NCBI GenBank assembly: GCA_964651435.1
Contig: CAZYVU010000009.1
Coordinates: 1-64,000, forward strand
Source: CAZYVU01 sp964651435
GTDB lineage: Bacteria > Desulfobacterota > Syntrophorhabdia > Syntrophorhabdales > CAYQXL01
Reading direction: 5' to 3'
Length of the DNA: 64,000 nucleotides
Below the pieces are notes generated by a model that was given only the letters and a program-made list of their open reading frames with translations, was not told where the DNA came from and made no database searches. Shown in pieces: positions 8,629-17,629 of this stretch (positions are counted from its first letter, which is position 1; the number at the start of each line of letters is the position of its first letter). The position numbers were made by a program, and so were the translations under genes.

Positions 8629-8658
8629 ATTTTACATACCTTGCAGAGCAAAAGTCAA
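8629..8658 (-). promoter_or_regulatory. Promoter for the EF-G-like gene
   Basis: Minus strand TTGACT (8658-8653), 18-base spacer, TAAAAT (8634-8629). Predicted start near 8622 gives a leader of roughly 37 bases ending in AAGGAG before ATG 8585. It is back to back with the rpmH promoter in the same 155-base gap. Confidence 0.6.
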
Positions 8659-8681
8659 GACATATCAGCCACGCCACGTTG

Positions 8682-8710
8682 TTGACATGACTCGACATTA
8701 TATGTTTAAG
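8682..8710 (+). promoter_or_regulatory. Promoter for rpmH-rnpA-yidD-yidC-jag-mnmE
   Basis: TTGACA (8682-8687), 17-base spacer, TTTAAG (8705-8710). Predicted start near 8717, leader of about 24 bases before ATG 8741. The -10 is only a fair match; the -35 is perfect. Divergent from the EF-G promoter. No DnaA-box cluster is present in this gap. Confidence 0.5.
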
Positions 8711-8740
8711 TAATACCTTCAACGACGCAGAGGTGTATTG

Positions 8741-8875
8741 ATGAAAAGAACGTATCAGCCCCATAACAAGAGCAGAAAAAGGACCCATGGCTTCCTCGTT
8801 CGCATGAGAACGGCCTCAGGAAGGGACGTGATCCGGCGCCGCCGGGCAAAAGGGAGAAAGCAGCTCGCCGTCTGA
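8741..8875 (+). CDS. rpmH: 50S ribosomal protein L34
   Basis: Very small basic ribosomal protein of 44 residues: MKRTYQPHNKSRKRTHGF is the textbook L34 start, followed by RMRTASGRDVIRRRRAKGR. Position directly before rnpA is conserved in nearly all bacteria. CAGAGGTG lies just upstream of the ATG as a ribosome binding site. First gene of the rpmH-rnpA-yidD-yidC-jag-mnmE run. Confidence 0.97.
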   Translation: MKRTYQPHNKSRKRTHGFLVRMRTASGRDVIRRRRAKGRKQLAV

Positions 8876-8904
8876 CCAGCGGCGCGAGACGGGAGGCACC
8901 TATC

Positions 8905-9297
8905 GTGTCACCGTCCAAAAGGCGTCTCTTTTTAGACACCGCATGGGACACCATGGGTAACACGGCTCTCACCCTAACCAGAAACGAAAGGCTTACGAGG
9001 GGGGACTTCAAAGCAGGAAAATGGAAGAGGCAGTCTGAAACGGCGCATTTTCTTTATCTGTCGAAGAAGGATCGGGTTGGTTGGACAAAAATTGCCGCCG
9101 TAACCCCTAAGAAGACAGGCGATGCCCACGAACGGAACAGGATGAAGCGACTGGTGAGGGAGTTCTTCAGGCTCAACAAAGACCTCTTTGAGGATGGTAA
9201 GGACCACATGATCAAGGTCAAGAGGATGCCTCCGCAGGTGTCCCTCTCCGCAACGGGCACGGAATTTCGGGTGCTTCTCGGCAGCCGCCGCCCATGA
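8905..9297 (+). CDS. rnpA: Ribonuclease P protein component
   Basis: Protein cofactor of RNase P, which matures the 5' ends of tRNAs. The RNR signature is present as HERNRMKRLVREFFR, with the central cleft strand FLYLSKK before it. GTG at 8905 was preferred because GGGAGG lies eight bases upstream, giving 130 residues; an internal ATG at 8953 (114 residues) is an alternative that begins nearer the conserved core. The last four bases overlap yidD. Confidence 0.94.
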   Translation: MSPSKRRLFLDTAWDTMGNTALTLTRNERLTRGDFKAGKWKRQSETAHFLYLSKKDRVGWTKIAAVTPKKTGDAHERNRMKRLVREFFRLNKDLFEDGKDHMIKVKRMPPQVSLSATGTEFRVLLGSRRP

Positions 9298-9506
9298 CAC
9301 GCAAGCTGGCCTTGATGTTTGTCCGTGCATACCGCATTTTTCTCTCTCCCTTCGTTCCGACCGAGTGCCGCTACTATCCCACCTGCTCCTGCTATATGGA
9401 GGAGGCCATTGCCAAGAAAGGCCTGCGTAAAGGTCTCTGGCTCGGTATCAAGCGCATTCTCAAGTGCAACCCCTTCTTTCCCGGTGGTTATGATCCTGTA
9501 CAGTAA
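9294..9506 (+). CDS. yidD: Membrane protein insertion efficiency factor YidD
   Basis: Small membrane-associated protein that assists YidC. 70 residues with the invariant YRIFLSPF, CRYYPTCSCYMEEAI and GGYDPVQ segments, including the conserved cysteines. ATG overlaps the rnpA stop (ATGA), and yidC begins 14 bases downstream, the standard gene order. Confidence 0.96.
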   Translation: MTRKLALMFVRAYRIFLSPFVPTECRYYPTCSCYMEEAIAKKGLRKGLWLGIKRILKCNPFFPGGYDPVQ

Positions 9507-9520
9507 ATTCGGAGGCATCA

Positions 9521-11116
9521 ATGGATAAGAAAACCATCGTCGCGCTCTTCTTGACAATCGTCGTCATCTTCTTCTTTCAGATGTACTTTGCCCCCAAAGA
9601 AGAGCCGGTGAAACAACCGACCGGTGAGTCGACGCCCAAGGCCGAGGCCCAGCAGAAACCCCAGGCGCAGCAGGTGCCTCCGACAACGGGCCAACAGGCC
9701 CCGGATGCCGCAACCCAGTCAGTTCCCGAGAAGCAGGCAAAAAAGGATGTAGTCGTGAGCACACCGTTGCTTTCGGTCACCTTTACAGACCTCGGCGGTT
9801 CCATCAAGAGGGTTGAGCTAAAGAACTACAAAGAGTCAGTGGGCAAGCCTGCAGGAAAGGACGTTATCGAGAACATCAAGCCCTATGTTTACACGCCGCG
9901 GCTCTGGAAACCGGCAGCGGGCAACGGCGTTGATGACAGGAACTACTTTATCCCTGATAGGGACGCACTTATCGTGAAGGATAAGGAGGAGAAACTCTCC
10001 TTTACGGGCACCATGACCGATGGAACGAAGGTCAGAAAGACCTACACGTTTTTCCCCGATAGCTACACCATCGATATGAAGATCGAGACAGAGGCGGCCC
10101 CGGGGTCGAAAACGGCCCTCGATTTTGCCGCAATAACCGATCAGAACCCTTCCAACATCAATTTCAAGGGCCCCTTTGTTTACAATGGAAAAAAGTTTGA
10201 GCAGGTAGAAAAGATCGATAAGACCTTCGACTACTCCAATGCCTATCGTTATGCAGGTCTTGATGAGGGCTATTTTGCCTTTATATGGATACCAGCCGAG
10301 GAGGGGAAGCCCGCGCTGAGCGTACTCAAGGCGTCCACCGGCACACCCGTGCTGCGGCTCTCTTCCGACACGGGCATTTACCAGGGGAAGCTTTTCTTTG
10401 GACCCAAGCAGGGCGACGTCCTGAAGAGTCTCAACGTTAGTGCGGAAAAAATCATTGATTTCGGCTGGTTCGATATTATCGCAAAGCCTCTGATCTGGAT
10501 TCTCAATCTTTTTAATCGGGTCACCCATAACTACGGCATAGACATCATTCTCCTCACCATCATCATCAAGGTGATCTTCTACCCCCTGAGCATCAAGAGC
10601 TTCAAGTCCATGAGGGAAATGCAGAAGCTCCAGCCACAGCTTCAAAAGCTAAAGGAAAAGCATAAGGACGACCGCCAAAAGCTGAATCAGGAGATGATGG
10701 AAATTTACAGAAAGAAGGGGATCAACCCTATGGGCGGCTGTCTTCCCATGGTGATACAGATCCCTGTCTTTTTCGCCCTTTACAAGGCGCTTTCGGGCGC
10801 CATAGAGCTACGTCACGCACCATTCATGTTCTGGATCAATGACCTCTCGGCTCCCGAAGACCTTTTCACGTTCGCCGTCATGGGTTACTCCATCCCTATA
10901 CGCATATTGCCCTTAATCATGGGGGCAACCCAGTTGATCCAGCAAAAGATGACGCCGACAAGCGTAGACCCCATGCAGGAAAAGATGATGCTGCTCATGC
11001 CTATCGTTTTCACGTTTCTCTTCTACGGATTTTCCTCAGGTCTTGTTCTTTACTGGCTTGTCAACAATGTCATCTCCATCGCCCAGCAGTACTACTTCAA
11101 CAGAAAGGCTTCTTAA
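9521..11116 (+). CDS. yidC: Membrane protein insertase YidC/Oxa1
   Basis: Inserts and folds inner-membrane proteins, alone or with SecYEG. 531 residues: an N-terminal membrane helix (residues about 5-23), a Pro/Gln-rich linker, the large periplasmic beta-sandwich typical of Gram-negative YidC, then the five-helix core beginning around residue 320. GCLPMVIQIPVFFALYKAL and the C-terminal FYGFSSGLVLYWLVNN are diagnostic. GGAGGCATCA precedes ATG 9521. The periplasmic domain supports a diderm host. Confidence 0.96.
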   Translation: MDKKTIVALFLTIVVIFFFQMYFAPKEEPVKQPTGESTPKAEAQQKPQAQQVPPTTGQQAPDAATQSVPEKQAKKDVVVSTPLLSVTFTDLGGSIKRVELKNYKESVGKPAGKDVIENIKPYVYTPRLWKPAAGNGVDDRNYFIPDRDALIVKDKEEKLSFTGTMTDGTKVRKTYTFFPDSYTIDMKIETEAAPGSKTALDFAAITDQNPSNINFKGPFVYNGKKFEQVEKIDKTFDYSNAYRYAGLDEGYFAFIWIPAEEGKPALSVLKASTGTPVLRLSSDTGIYQGKLFFGPKQGDVLKSLNVSAEKIIDFGWFDIIAKPLIWILNLFNRVTHNYGIDIILLTIIIKVIFYPLSIKSFKSMREMQKLQPQLQKLKEKHKDDRQKLNQEMMEIYRKKGINPMGGCLPMVIQIPVFFALYKALSGAIELRHAPFMFWINDLSAPEDLFTFAVMGYSIPIRILPLIMGATQLIQQKMTPTSVDPMQEKMMLLMPIVFTFLFYGFSSGLVLYWLVNNVISIAQQYYFNRKAS

Positions 11117-11134
11117 AAGGGGAGGACACGTGCT

Positions 11135-11836
11135 ATGGATTTTATCGAGGTTGATGGCAAAACATACGAGGAAGCCGTCAAAAAGGCCTGCCAGGCTCTG
11201 GATGCGTCGGAGACGGATCTTGACATAGATGTGACTGAGGTAGACACAAAAGGTATTCTTGGCCTCCTCGGTGGAAAAAGGGTGCGGATTGCAGCCCGTC
11301 TCAGAGCCCGGGAGGAGCAATCAAAAGCGGGCAAGGCGTTGAAGGCCGAAGAGAATGGCATTTCATCGACAACACCCGAACAGTACGGCATAATCTTTCT
11401 GCAGGAATTGGGCCACCACCTGAACCTCTCACTGAGGGTTCGCGTGACCAAACAGGAGAACCGCCTTCTTTTTCACATCGAAAGTGACGGGGACGACATG
11501 ATCATCGGAAAAGAGGGCGAGACACTGGAGGCGGTGCAGTACCTGCTCAAGCTTGCCATGGCCAAGCGGTTTAAGCAGGGAAACAAAATTACAGTTGATA
11601 TAGATAATTACAGAGATAAACGAAGAAAGTTTCTCACAGTCATGGCAAAACGACTTGCAGATAAAGCCAAAAAATCAGGAAGAAGCATCAAGACAAAGCC
11701 TCTCAACCCTTACGAACGCCGCATCATTCATACACTCTTCAAGAACAACAGGGGTATCACCACAAAGAGCGAGGGCGAGGGGCATACGAAGCAGGTAATA
11801 ATCTCACCGACCGGCAGCACCCATGGAAGACGGTGA
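11135..11836 (+). CDS. jag: Jag/KhpB RNA-binding protein (Jag-N, KH, R3H domains)
   Basis: RNA-binding protein commonly paired with yidC. Domain order: Jag-N at residues 1-50 (KGILGLLGGK), a KH-type domain around 90-160 with IIGKEGETLEAVQYL, and an R3H domain near 165-225 with PLNPYERRIIHTLF. Its last 14 bases overlap mnmE. In other bacteria KhpB works with KhpA on small RNAs and cell-wall growth; a partner KhpA is not in this window. Confidence 0.93.
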   Translation: MDFIEVDGKTYEEAVKKACQALDASETDLDIDVTEVDTKGILGLLGGKRVRIAARLRAREEQSKAGKALKAEENGISSTTPEQYGIIFLQELGHHLNLSLRVRVTKQENRLLFHIESDGDDMIIGKEGETLEAVQYLLKLAMAKRFKQGNKITVDIDNYRDKRRKFLTVMAKRLADKAKKSGRSIKTKPLNPYERRIIHTLFKNNRGITTKSEGEGHTKQVIISPTGSTHGRR

Positions 11837-13187
11837 TACCATCAGCGCCCTCTCCACCCCGGCGGGAGAGGGCGGCATCGGCATCATCCGTCTAAGCGGG
11901 CGCCAAGCCCGACCCATTCTTGACAGGATATTTCATAGGGCGACGCCAGGACAGCTCTCGTCCCGCCGCCTCTATCTGGGCCATATCGTAGACCCACAAT
12001 CAGAGGGGGTTCTCGATGAGGTTCTCGCCGTCTATCTGAGCAAACCCCATACTTACACGCGCGAGGAAATGGTGGAGATCCATTGCCACGGCGGCTTCAC
12101 CGTTCAGCAGGCCATACTTCGCCTGACGCTGAGGGAAGGGGCCAGGCTCGCCGAGCCGGGCGAATTCACAAAGAGGGCGTTCTTAAACGGGAGGATCGAT
12201 CTGCTGCAGGCAGAATCGGTCCTTGACATCATTGAAAGCGAAACAGAGGCAGAGCTCCATCACGCCGTAGACCATCTTTCAGGTACCCTTTCCCGCAGAC
12301 TCGGTGCTATCGACAAGTCGCTCCGGTCGCTTCTTGCCGAGGTCGAGGCAGGCCTTGACTTTCCAGACGAGGAGCTCGATCTTCCGCCGGTCTCACCGGC
12401 AGCTGAAATGGAACGGATAGCAGATGACATACGTGGCCTCATCGGGTCCTACTACGAGGGCCGGGGCATACGGGAAGGCTTCGAAGTCCTCATACTGGGC
12501 CGAACAAACGTCGGAAAGTCGAGCCTTCTCAACGCGCTTCTGGTCCGGGATCGGGCCATTGTGACACCCTTGCCCGGCACAACACGAGACCTCATCGAGG
12601 AAACGATCCACATCAGGGGCCTCAAGGCCAGACTCATTGACACGGCGGGGCTGAGAAAGCCGGCGGACATAATCGAACAGGAAGGCATCGAGCGGGTCAA
12701 GCAGAAGATACCACGGGCGGACCTTGTCCTTTGGGTGCTTGACTCATCTCAGGCATACACCCCCGAAGACGCAGAGACTTACGAACTGGTCAAGGACAGA
12801 AAAACCGTCGCGGTCCTCAACAAGACCGATCTGCCCTGCAGGATCGACAAGGAAGGCCGTCCACTACAAGGCCTCTCCGTTGTTGAGACGTCGGCAACGA
12901 CGGATAGAGGCATCGACGCCCTTCGGGAGACCATACACGCAAGCCTCGTAGAAACAGGGACAAGCCGTTCCGGGGTGTTGATCACCCATGCCAGACATCG
13001 CGACGCCTTGGAGCGGGCGGAGCGGGCCCTGGAAAGAGGCCTTCAATGCCTTCGAGCCGATGAGCCGATAGAGTTCCTGGCTCTGGAAATCCGCCAGGCC
13101 CTCGGGGCTGTGGGTGACCTTACGGGCCAATCATGCAGCGATGATATACTAAACGAAATCTTCTCCCGCTTCTGCATCGGGAAATAG
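11823..13187 (+). CDS. mnmE: tRNA modification GTPase MnmE
   Basis: With MnmG it installs the aminomethyl or carboxymethylaminomethyl group on U34 of tRNA. 454 residues: N-terminal formyl-THF-binding domain (STPAGEGGIGIIRLSG), helical domain, an inserted G domain with GRTNVGKSS, DTAGLR and NKTD, and the C-terminal CIGK in which the cysteine is essential. The start overlaps jag by 14 bases. Last gene of the plus-strand block; mnmG, parA and parB do not follow. Confidence 0.96.
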   Translation: MEDGDTISALSTPAGEGGIGIIRLSGRQARPILDRIFHRATPGQLSSRRLYLGHIVDPQSEGVLDEVLAVYLSKPHTYTREEMVEIHCHGGFTVQQAILRLTLREGARLAEPGEFTKRAFLNGRIDLLQAESVLDIIESETEAELHHAVDHLSGTLSRRLGAIDKSLRSLLAEVEAGLDFPDEELDLPPVSPAAEMERIADDIRGLIGSYYEGRGIREGFEVLILGRTNVGKSSLLNALLVRDRAIVTPLPGTTRDLIEETIHIRGLKARLIDTAGLRKPADIIEQEGIERVKQKIPRADLVLWVLDSSQAYTPEDAETYELVKDRKTVAVLNKTDLPCRIDKEGRPLQGLSVVETSATTDRGIDALRETIHASLVETGTSRSGVLITHARHRDALERAERALERGLQCLRADEPIEFLALEIRQALGAVGDLTGQSCSDDILNEIFSRFCIGK

Positions 13188-13199
13188 TCCTACTGTTCT

Positions 13200-13601
13200 T
13201 CAGGGGCAGACGTTGTCGGTCAGGGCAGCAATCGGTGCCCCCAAAAGATCGGTGCGAAAAACGTTGCCCTCAGGAAGATTCTCGGGCTTCATCTCCTTGC
13301 CCGTCACGGGATCAAGAAACGTCGACGTAATCACTCTGTAGCTCCGTTCGCTGCAGTTGATCTCGATTTCCGCCCTATTCTTTTCAACCTCCTCCCTGTC
13401 CAGGTTGACCTCTGTAATCTTTTGCCACACGGCCAGTCTTTTTGGCCCAATGGTGCGGATACTTTCCTTGTCAAAATAATATTTTTCGCCACCCGTATCA
13501 TAAAAACGCTTCCAATCCTCTGCCATAAGCGGGGCATGAACACCGAGCACGAAGGATACACAACAACAAAACGCCATAAGCACCGTTGCTCTATTACCCA
13601 T
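13200..13601 (-). CDS. Small exported protein, surface-adhesin-E-like domain
   Basis: 133 residues with a cleavable signal peptide (hydrophobic residues 5-24, cleavage probably after PLMA). The mature part begins WKRFYDTGGEKYYFDKESI and contains a pattern of aromatic and charged strands plus two cysteines (INCSE, DNVCP) that resembles the bacterial surface-adhesin protein E-like domain seen in many short periplasmic proteins. Function unknown. GGGAGAGAGGAC gives a good ribosome binding site before ATG 13601. It lies 62 bases downstream of the PBP gene and may share its transcript. Confidence 0.6.
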   Translation of the reverse strand: MGNRATVLMAFCCCVSFVLGVHAPLMAEDWKRFYDTGGEKYYFDKESIRTIGPKRLAVWQKITEVNLDREEVEKNRAEIEINCSERSYRVITSTFLDPVTGKEMKPENLPEGNVFRTDLLGAPIAALTDNVCP

Positions 13602-13663
13602 TGTCCTCTCTCCCTTTCTTCGTCTTCCTAATTCTCCTGATCACCAAAGAGGCCTCCATAAGT

Positions 13664-15814
13664 TTAACGCCAATCCCGAAGCGGTAGCGTAGCCTCCTCC
13701 CTCGGTACCGGCTCCACGTGTGCCGGCTCGCTCAGCCCCGGAAAATCTTCAGAAGGGAAGCGCCGCAGGGCCGGCGCCATAAAACCCATCCAGATGGGAA
13801 GGCAGACCCTTGCCCCGCTCTCCCCTTTGCCGAGCGAAGTCCTCGTGTCGAAGCCGACCCATACGCCCGTAGCGATATGGGGCGAATAGCCGATGAAAAG
13901 TGCATCGTAATAGTTTGATGTCGTACCCGTCTTTCCGGCCACCGGATAGCCGAGGCGTGACGCCCCTTTGGCCGTGCCGTACTCTGTGGGTCCCCTCAGC
14001 AGAATGTTCATTTTCACCGCCACATCCTCGGGAATGGCCCGCTGTTTTTGCACCTCGCTGGAATCCAGCACCTGCCCCCTGTCGTCTTCAATTCTCAGCA
14101 CGAATATGGGCTTAACGCGAAATCCACCGTTTGCAAATGCCGAAAACCCTTTTACAAGATCGAGGAGCGTAAGCCCCGAAGTCCCCAGCGCAATCGACAG
14201 GTTGTGGGGTACGTCCGCCCCAATCCCAAGGTCGGCAAGAAGGTCTTTTACCGCCCCGACTCCGATGTTTTCAAGAAGACTGACCGTTGCCGCGTTCTTC
14301 GAATACGCCACGGCATCGCGCATGGAAACGGTGCCGGAGTACTTTCCATCATAATTCCGAGGTGTCCATGTGCCCGACCCCGATGGGTACGACCGCGGTT
14401 CGTCGGGCAATACTGCATCGATATTGTAGCCTTTCTTAAGGGCTGCCGCATAAATGAAGGGCTTAAATGCGCTTCCCGCCTGCAACTTGGCCTGTGTGGC
14501 CCTGTTGTACGGGCTCTTGTCAAAATCCTTGCCACCCACCATGGCGTAGATATAGCCTGTATCGACGTCCATGCACAAGAGCGCGGCTTCGGCATTAATG
14601 GTCTTGATAGGCTTGAAGATGTGACCCCTTTTCTTGTCCGTTCCTGCGTAGGTTGCCCTGACAACATCGCCGGCTGTATAGGGGAACGCATCCATATCGA
14701 GTCTCCCCTTCTCCTTTCCGATGTGGACGACGTACCCAGTATTGTCTGCCTGCTCCGTTACAAGCACCTTGTAGCTCTTGCCGGGCTGCAACTTTGTCAC
14801 CTTCATGTCCCTTTCCGAGGCCTGCATAAAGCTCTTCCAGCTCTTCTCTTCAAGGCGGTAGAGAAACACGTAATCCCCTTTTCTCTCGCCGTACATGCCC
14901 AACCCCCGGCTGACGACCGCCTCGGCGGACCGCTGCATCTCGCCATCGACTGCGGCATATATCTTGAGCTTCTTGCGCGAGAGGATTCCCTTGCCAAGCC
15001 TCTCCTCTGCATACCGGATCAGATGGTCTTTGTAGTAGCTTTCAGCAAAGACTCCGTTGTCCTCTCTGACAACGACCTTTTCCCGCATCATCTCCAGATG
15101 CCTTTTGGCATCGATGAAGCCCTTTTCGTGCATCTGGTTGATGACGTATTCCTGGCGGACCCTTGCGTTTCCGGGGTGTCGCTTTGGTGAATAGCGCGAC
15201 GGGGCCTGGACGATCCCTGCCAAGAGGGCGCCCTCGGCCCTCGTAATCTCCCAGACGTGCCTGGCAAAATATATCTGTGAAGCCGCCTCGACGCCATAGA
15301 CACCATGGCCCATATAGACGTTGTTGAGGTACAGGTTAAGGATCTCCTTCTTTGACAGGTTTCGCTCCAAACGATATGCCAGCACCGCTTCGCGCAGCTT
15401 TCGCGAAATGCTTCGCTCAGGTCCCAGGACGAGTGATTTGATGACCTGCTGCGTTATCGTGCTCCCCCCCTGAACGACCCTTCCGTACACCACGTTCTTC
15501 CAGAGAGCCCGCATGATGCCCGAGAAGTCAACAGCACCGTGCTTAAAAAAATCGGCATCCTCTGCAGCGAGAAAGGCATCGCGCACATACTTCGGAATCC
15601 GTCCGTAGTCGACGAAAATGCGGTTGTCGGGCAACAAAAGATATACAACCTCATTGTTACGGCCATAGACGACGCTTGCCGGTTTATTCTCCAAATGTTT
15701 TAATACCTGAACGGACGGTATGTCCCTCAGGATAAAAACGGCATAGCCCGCCGCCAGGAGCACAAAGGAACCGACGGCAAAGAAGATGAGGACCAGATGG
15801 CGCCGCTTCTTCAA
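13664..15814 (-). CDS. Class A penicillin-binding protein (bifunctional peptidoglycan synthase)
   Basis: 716-residue inner-membrane enzyme. N-terminal anchor at residues 6-28; GT51 glycosyltransferase with EDADFFKHGAVD and GGSTITQQ; transpeptidase with SAFKP (catalytic Ser), SKN and KTGTTS. The linker of about 150 residues between the domains is longer than in the second class A PBP of this window. GTT51 polymerises lipid II; the transpeptidase cross-links. ATG at 15814 overlaps the adenine deaminase stop by four bases, an odd operon partner. Confidence 0.93.
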   Translation of the reverse strand: MKKRRHLVLIFFAVGSFVLLAAGYAVFILRDIPSVQVLKHLENKPASVVYGRNNEVVYLLLPDNRIFVDYGRIPKYVRDAFLAAEDADFFKHGAVDFSGIMRALWKNVVYGRVVQGGSTITQQVIKSLVLGPERSISRKLREAVLAYRLERNLSKKEILNLYLNNVYMGHGVYGVEAASQIYFARHVWEITRAEGALLAGIVQAPSRYSPKRHPGNARVRQEYVINQMHEKGFIDAKRHLEMMREKVVVREDNGVFAESYYKDHLIRYAEERLGKGILSRKKLKIYAAVDGEMQRSAEAVVSRGLGMYGERKGDYVFLYRLEEKSWKSFMQASERDMKVTKLQPGKSYKVLVTEQADNTGYVVHIGKEKGRLDMDAFPYTAGDVVRATYAGTDKKRGHIFKPIKTINAEAALLCMDVDTGYIYAMVGGKDFDKSPYNRATQAKLQAGSAFKPFIYAAALKKGYNIDAVLPDEPRSYPSGSGTWTPRNYDGKYSGTVSMRDAVAYSKNAATVSLLENIGVGAVKDLLADLGIGADVPHNLSIALGTSGLTLLDLVKGFSAFANGGFRVKPIFVLRIEDDRGQVLDSSEVQKQRAIPEDVAVKMNILLRGPTEYGTAKGASRLGYPVAGKTGTTSNYYDALFIGYSPHIATGVWVGFDTRTSLGKGESGARVCLPIWMGFMAPALRRFPSEDFPGLSEPAHVEPVPREEATLPLRDWR

Positions 15815-17547
15815 TAGACGATCTCTCCACGTTTGACGTCGTAAACGCCGGACGGCGTTATCCTCAGCTCCACTATGGCGGTAAAGGTAAGAAACCCGAA
15901 CGTCCAGAGGGGCTCTCCAAGGCTGCTTCCACGCCCCCTTATGGCGGCGTTCATACGCTCAAGCTCCTGCGCCAACGCTTCGACGGGGAGGTTGGACATT
16001 GTGGCCCCTTCAGGCAGGTGAAGCCTGGCCAGCACTGCCCCATCATCCACAAGAACGATCCCGCCCCCCATGGCAAGCACCTCCTCTGCCGCCCGCACCA
16101 TATCGTCGTCATTGTAGCCGAGAAGCAGCAGTCCATGGGTCTCGTGGGCCACTGTGGACGCAATACCGCCTATGCGGCAGCCCAGGCCTCGCACAAAACC
16201 TCTTCCAAAATCAGCGCCGTCCCGCCTTCGGTAAAGGATTTTCCTCACATCCTCGTCCGGGGAAGGTAAAACGCATCCGTCCTTTTCCGGCAGGACCAGA
16301 TCGATCCTCCGCGTCACCGTCTGGTCTGCCACGTCAATAACCGGGACCGGTCCCGCCTTCTTGCGGGGCATCCTCAAAGCCTCCCGGTCGACGGTCGCAA
16401 ACCCGTAGGGATGGTGCCTCGTACCAACGCCGGGAAACGAGCCGGGTCGCCCAAGAAATCTCCCCCCCTCGGCAACGAGCATTCCCCGTTCCACCACAAG
16501 AACCGGCGTTGGGGAGCGAAGGTCTTGAAGCAGCAGGATGTCTGCTATGCGGCCCGGCGCAACACTGCCGACGTGGCCGTCCAGCTTGAAATAGCGGGCA
16601 GGGTTGAGCGTGCACATTTTGATTGCCCGAATGGGGTCTACGCCGAACCGGATCGCCTCGGCCACAACGAAATCCATGTACCCCCTTGTGCAAAGATCAT
16701 GGGCGAAAACGCCGTCCGACACAAGTATCACCGAGTCTCCGGGAAGGGAGTTCATGACCGGGACAAGACTCTCCAGGTCCGTCCGTATGGAGCTGTGGCG
16801 GACCATCGTGTACAGGCCCAGTCTGACCCGGTTTCGTACGTCGGCCTCACGGACCGATTCGTGACAGGATGTAATGCCGGCGGCGACGAGGGTGTTGAGC
16901 CGGTCATACGACGCCCCGAGCGTGTGCCCCTCCACATTCCTTCCAAGGAACCGCGCCACAAGCATCCTCCTCAGTATCTCCTCCTCGTTGCGCAACACCC
17001 GTACATACGACGAAAGCTCGCTGATGGATGCACATTCCGGAAATTCCTCAAAGAGGGCTTTGATCTCATCGTAGGAGAAGAGCTCTCCCCCCTCGACGTC
17101 CGGGTACGGAGGAGAGGCAGCCGGTACGCCCCAAAGATATTTAAGGGAAAACCGATCCCCTCTTCGCAGCACCTCTTTGAACCCCTCGATGCCGATCGAG
17201 TTGACCATGTCATGTCCGTCGGAGAAAACCGTAGTTGCCCCCCTCGTGACGGCAAAGTCGGCGAAAGTGGCTGGGTTGTAGTAAAGGTCGGCGTGGCCGT
17301 GGGCATCGATATAGCCGGGAACCGCAACACGACCACTGCCGTCGACGACAACCGTTGCGGGACCGATGTCGGGCCTCTTTTCGCCAACGTAGGCGATCCA
17401 TGATTGGCTTACCCAGATATTTCCGTGAAAAACGCTCTCCGTGAAGACATCGAGGATCGAAACGTCCGTTATAACGAGATCGGGCTGTCTTTCGCCGCCC
17501 GCTACGGCGACGAGCCTTCTGAGATTGTCTATGTTCTTTTGTATCAT
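15811..17547 (-). CDS. ade: Adenine deaminase (amidohydrolase superfamily)
   Basis: Converts adenine to hypoxanthine and ammonia. Recognisable family blocks are PDLVITDVSILD, VPGYIDAHGHAD, GATTVFSDGHDMVN, EGHTLGAS, ILVSDGVFAHDL and NPARYFKLD, with the C-terminal domain from about residue 410. The metal-binding N-terminal HxH is IDAHGH where most Ade have IDAHVHIES, so the second shell is divergent and another deaminated purine is possible. ATG at 17547 (578 residues) has GGAG six bases upstream; a further upstream ATG at 17607 lacks one. It lies between a thioesterase and a PBP on the same strand. Confidence 0.82.
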   Translation of the reverse strand: MIQKNIDNLRRLVAVAGGERQPDLVITDVSILDVFTESVFHGNIWVSQSWIAYVGEKRPDIGPATVVVDGSGRVAVPGYIDAHGHADLYYNPATFADFAVTRGATTVFSDGHDMVNSIGIEGFKEVLRRGDRFSLKYLWGVPAASPPYPDVEGGELFSYDEIKALFEEFPECASISELSSYVRVLRNEEEILRRMLVARFLGRNVEGHTLGASYDRLNTLVAAGITSCHESVREADVRNRVRLGLYTMVRHSSIRTDLESLVPVMNSLPGDSVILVSDGVFAHDLCTRGYMDFVVAEAIRFGVDPIRAIKMCTLNPARYFKLDGHVGSVAPGRIADILLLQDLRSPTPVLVVERGMLVAEGGRFLGRPGSFPGVGTRHHPYGFATVDREALRMPRKKAGPVPVIDVADQTVTRRIDLVLPEKDGCVLPSPDEDVRKILYRRRDGADFGRGFVRGLGCRIGGIASTVAHETHGLLLLGYNDDDMVRAAEEVLAMGGGIVLVDDGAVLARLHLPEGATMSNLPVEALAQELERMNAAIRGRGSSLGEPLWTFGFLTFTAIVELRITPSGVYDVKRGEIVY

Positions 17548-17629
17548 CAGCGCTCCGGTTCTTGTCGATAAGAGAGCGGGCAGGCCCGGTGAAAAAAACG
17601 GGGCCATCGGCGGCCGGCCCCAAGCCTAT

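Noticed and set aside
8586..8740. Replication origin next to rpmH
   Set aside because: No DnaA boxes or AT-rich unwinding repeats in the gap and no dnaA or dnaN alongside; the gap is explained by two divergent promoters.
14048..15190. 380-residue plus-strand open frame inside the class A PBP gene
   Set aside because: Opposite strand carries the GT51 and transpeptidase motifs in frame; this one has no recognisable feature.
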